The position numbers and the translations under genes are program-made. DNA of 64,000 bases, taken from assembly GCF_030269445.1 (NCBI RefSeq), contig NZ_BSTJ01000005.1, positions 310,001 to 374,000 of the forward strand. The letters are read 5' to 3'. Positions 62,009 to 64,000 of the stretch are shown here, one piece after another. The DNA is from Actinoallomurus iriomotensis. GTDB lineage: Bacteria; Actinomycetota; Actinomycetes; Streptosporangiales; Streptosporangiaceae. The notes beneath the pieces were generated by a model. The model searched no databases, had not been told where the DNA came from, and saw nothing but the letters and a program-made list of their open reading frames with translations. Each line of letters opens with the position of its first letter. Positions within the stretch are counted from its first letter, which is position 1.

Positions 62009-62076
62009 CCGAGCGACGCGAGGGAACCGAAAACACGGCCCGGTGGTCACACCCTCCGACGAAGGAGGCCCCGTGA
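62005..62076 (+). CDS. 23-codon frame of repeat unit 4
   Basis: An exact repeat of unit 3. Its stop overlaps the GTG of the transporter gene (GTGA at 62073), so ribosomes finishing the peptide would be placed at the transporter start. Confidence 0.4.
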   Translation: MTERREGTENTARWSHPPTKEAP

Positions 62077-63491
62077 CCGACACCGGTGCCGCGGGCGAAT
62101 CCGTCCGCACCGGCCCGCACGCCACACCCGCCGGCACACCCGCCGCCGTGACCGGCACCGTGGCGGCTCCGGACACCCTGCGCCGCGAACGGCGCGGCTG
62201 GTACTTCTACGACTGGGCCAACTCCGCCTTCTCCTCCACGGTCGTGACCGTCTTCCTCGGCCCGTACCTCAGCACCGTCGCCGGCGCGGCCGCGGACGCG
62301 CACGGCTGGGTCCACCCGCTGGGCCTGGACGTCCGCGCCAAGGCCGTCTTCCCCTTCGCCGTCACCGTCTCGGTGATCGCCCAGGTCCTGCTGCTGCCCG
62401 TCACCGGCGCCCTCATCGACCACACCGGCCGCAAACGCGGCACCCTGGCCCTGTTCGCCTACCTCGGCGCGTTCGCCACGATGGGCCTGTTCTTCGCCTC
62501 CGGCGGCCGCTACCTGCTCGCCGCCGGCCTGTTCATCCTCGCCAACATCGCGTTGGGCTGCGCCGACGTCGCCTACAACGCCTTCCTGCCCGACATCGCC
62601 GGCCCCGACGAACGCGACGCGGTCTCCTCCCGCGGCTGGGGCTTCGGCTACCTCGGCGGCGGGCTGCTGCTCGCCCTCAACCTCGTGGTGTACCTGCTGC
62701 ACGACTCCTTCGGGCTGTCGCAGGCCATGGCGGTGCGGATCAGCCTCGCCTCGGCCGGCGTGTGGTGGGCCGCCTTCACCCTCATCCCGCTGCGCCGCCT
62801 GCGCGACCACCGCCGGGCCCGTACGGGCGAGAGCGCGTTCGGCGCCGTACGGGCCGGGTTCGCCCAGCTCGGCGTCACCCTCAAGGACCTGCGCAACCGG
62901 CCGGTCACGCTGCTGTTCCTGCTGGCGTTCCTGATCTACAACGACGGCGTGCAGACCGTGATCACGCTGTCGGCGACGTACGCGACGCAGGAGCTCGACC
63001 TCGGCCAGTCCGTCGTGATCGGCGCGGTGCTGCTGGTGCAGTTCGTGGCATTCGGCGGGGCGCTGCTGCTCGGCCGGCTCGCCGACCGGTACGGCACCCG
63101 CCGCGTCGTGCTGGCCTCGCTCGTCGCCTGGACGGTGGTCGTGGTGGTCAGCTACACGCTGCAACGCGGCTCGATCACGCAGTTCATCGTCCTGGCCGCC
63201 GTCATCGGCATGGTCATGGGCGGCACGCAGGCCCTGTCGCGGTCGCTGTTCTCCCACCTGGTGCCGCGCGGGCGCACCGCGGAGTACTTCGGGTTCTACG
63301 AGATCAGCGACAAGGGCACCAGCTGGATCGGCCCGCTGGTGTTCGCGTTCGCCCTGCAGCTGACCGACAGCTACCGCAGCGCGATCGTCTCCCTCGTGAT
63401 CTTCTTCGTGGTCGGTTTCGTCCTGCTGGTCGCCGTGGACGTCCCCCGCGGCGTCCGCGAAGCCGGCAATCCCCTCCCCCGCCGCGTCTGA
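62073..63491 (+). CDS. UMF1-family MFS transporter (Atg22-like)
   Basis: A 472-residue, 12-helix transporter. The UMF1/Atg22 signature is clear: RRERRGWYFYDWANSAFSST and GCADVAYNAFLPDIAGPDE, RDAVSSRGWGFGYLGGG. A hydrophilic N-terminal stretch of about 35 residues precedes it. The GTG start is preceded by AAGGAGG of repeat unit 4 and overlaps the stop of that unit's frame. It is last in a chain from the glycerophosphodiesterase gene; a joint role in phosphodiester or metabolite turnover is possible but not shown. Confidence 0.9.
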   Translation: MTDTGAAGESVRTGPHATPAGTPAAVTGTVAAPDTLRRERRGWYFYDWANSAFSSTVVTVFLGPYLSTVAGAAADAHGWVHPLGLDVRAKAVFPFAVTVSVIAQVLLLPVTGALIDHTGRKRGTLALFAYLGAFATMGLFFASGGRYLLAAGLFILANIALGCADVAYNAFLPDIAGPDERDAVSSRGWGFGYLGGGLLLALNLVVYLLHDSFGLSQAMAVRISLASAGVWWAAFTLIPLRRLRDHRRARTGESAFGAVRAGFAQLGVTLKDLRNRPVTLLFLLAFLIYNDGVQTVITLSATYATQELDLGQSVVIGAVLLVQFVAFGGALLLGRLADRYGTRRVVLASLVAWTVVVVVSYTLQRGSITQFIVLAAVIGMVMGGTQALSRSLFSHLVPRGRTAEYFGFYEISDKGTSWIGPLVFAFALQLTDSYRSAIVSLVIFFVVGFVLLVAVDVPRGVREAGNPLPRRV

Positions 63492-63541
63492 GCCGCCGCG
63501 CGGACGAGCGAAAACCACAGGGTTGGACCGGCTCTGAGGCG

Positions 63542-63567
63542 GGAATCTTGTGACGGTATCCAGCGTT
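63542..63567 (+). promoter_or_regulatory. SigR-type promoter of rbpA
   Basis: GGAAT (63542-63546), an 18-base spacer and GTT (63565-63567) match the GGAAT-N18-GTT consensus of the thiol-stress sigma factor SigR of Streptomyces, whose known regulon includes rbpA. The leader to the ATG at 63611 is about 38 bases. Confidence 0.75.
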
Positions 63568-63610
63568 GCTCCACTAACGAGAACGCAAGCCGTCTGGGAG
63601 GCACGTCACG

Positions 63611-63955
63611 ATGGCCGAGCGCGCACTTCGCGGCACCCGACTCGGAGCCACAAGCTACGAGAACGACCGAAACACCGACCTGGCACCCCGTCAGGAGGTC
63701 ATGTACGACTGCCCGAAGGGCCACCGGTTCACCGTCATCCTGGCCGCCGAGGCCGAGGTGCCGATGACCTGGGAGTGCCGGAGCTGCGGCGCCACGGCCC
63801 TGATGGTCGACGGGGAAATGCCGCAGTCAAAGAAGGGCAAGCCCCCGCGCACCCACTGGGACATGCTCATGGAGCGTCGTTCGATCGAGGACCTGGAGGA
63901 GGTCCTCGCCGAACGCCTGGCCGTGCTGCGGGCACAGCGCAGGAAGACCGCATAA
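63611..63955 (+). CDS. rbpA: RNA polymerase-binding protein RbpA
   Basis: A 114-residue RbpA: the flexible N-terminal tail (ALRGTRLGATSYENDRNTD), a core with zinc-ribbon-like spacing (YDCPKGHRFTVILA, TWECRSCGATALM), the basic linker KKGKPPRTHWDMLMERRS and the sigma-interacting helix IEDLEEVLAERLAVL. RbpA binds the RNA polymerase holoenzyme with SigA or SigB-type factors and stabilises open promoter complexes; it is restricted to actinobacteria. GGGAGG lies 10 bases before the ATG and a SigR-type promoter precedes it. Confidence 0.97.
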   Translation: MAERALRGTRLGATSYENDRNTDLAPRQEVMYDCPKGHRFTVILAAEAEVPMTWECRSCGATALMVDGEMPQSKKGKPPRTHWDMLMERRSIEDLEEVLAERLAVLRAQRRKTA

Positions 63956-64000
63956 GCCGAAACGATCGTTGACGGGCCGTGCCGCCAGACCCCTCGGTGG

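Larger units (their letters stand above)
61809..62072 (+). repeat. Tandem array of four units with start codon, short frame and sequestered Shine-Dalgarno
   Basis: Units of 69 (61809), 59 (61878), 68 (61937) and 68 (62005) bases; the last two are identical. Each begins with ATG or GTG, and each ends with AAGGAGG just before the next start codon (the last being the start of the transporter gene). In the last three units CCTCC lies 6-7 bases before GGAGG and can pair with it (for example 61985-61989 with 61996-62000), so each site may be closed unless a ribosome is passing. Confidence 0.85.

Noticed and set aside
1-64000. CRISPR arrays, rRNA genes and classical insertion sequences
   Set aside because: No spaced repeats, rRNA-like stretches or transposase genes were seen; the only repeat arrays are the coupling units at 61.8 kb and short tandem duplications.

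Overview
The window is GC-rich, densely packed actinomycete chromosome. Evidence for this is the actinobacterial RNA polymerase-binding protein RbpA at the right end with a SigR-type promoter, a Spo0M-like sporulation protein, an AfsR/SARP-type regulator, many GTG/TTG starts and many 4-bp ATGA/GTGA overlaps. The gene mix would fit a Streptosporangiales/Thermomonosporaceae-like soil actinomycete, but that placement is inference from gene style only. No rRNA, tRNA or CRISPR array was recognised.

Left third (1-23.3 kb), ordinary accessory and metabolic genes: a fused assimilatory nitrate reductase with its own diflavin reductase; a coupled Hsp90-family ATPase and long TPR protein; a membrane protein; an immunity-49-like protein with an internal duplication; a HEAT-repeat protein; an SMR efflux pump coupled to its TetR repressor behind a 28-bp palindrome; a methyltransferase with an 18-bp-stem terminator; a DUF4097/hydrolase operon; a two-component system divergent from a COG4705 membrane protein, sharing inverted repeats; and a zinc-type CDF exporter next to an ArsR regulator.

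Middle (23.7-38.8 kb): a short UvrA-like ABC ATPase of the drug-resistance type; a frameshifted GNAT gene; a DHA2-type MFS pump behind a MerR-type promoter; two tandem MutS-like ATPases, the first with no normal start codon and apparently starting at ATA; a CoA ligase/enoyl-CoA hydratase pair; a secreted cyanophycinase-like peptidase; a tyrosine recombinase; a leucine-rich-repeat protein; and a HIT protein preceded by striking palindromes.

Scarred zone (38.9-50.4 kb): several genes are broken by one-base indels (MFS, MerR, integrase remnant, an unrecognised minus-strand gene), and spo0M and an MFS gene occur as one good and one broken copy each, which looks like an old tandem duplication that decayed reciprocally around an inserted SDR/MerR/integrase segment. 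Farther right, a SARP/AfsR regulator is split by a 29-bp tandem duplication and a monooxygenase remnant carries a 13-bp tandem duplication. A second intact tyrosine recombinase follows. Some single-base events may be sequencing errors.

Right part (50-64 kb): an MFS transporter; a TetR/FAD-monooxygenase operon; an intergenic cluster of DnaA-box-like sequences; a LysE exporter; a MoxR-DUF58-VWA operon; small membrane and EF-hand proteins; two RNA methyltransferase-type genes; and a glycerophosphodiester phosphodiesterase linked to a UMF1-family MFS transporter through a tandem repeat array. In that array every unit carries a start codon, a short reading frame, a hairpin that pairs with its own Shine-Dalgarno sequence, and a GTGA stop/start overlap. 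It is the most unusual structure seen here. rbpA closes the window.
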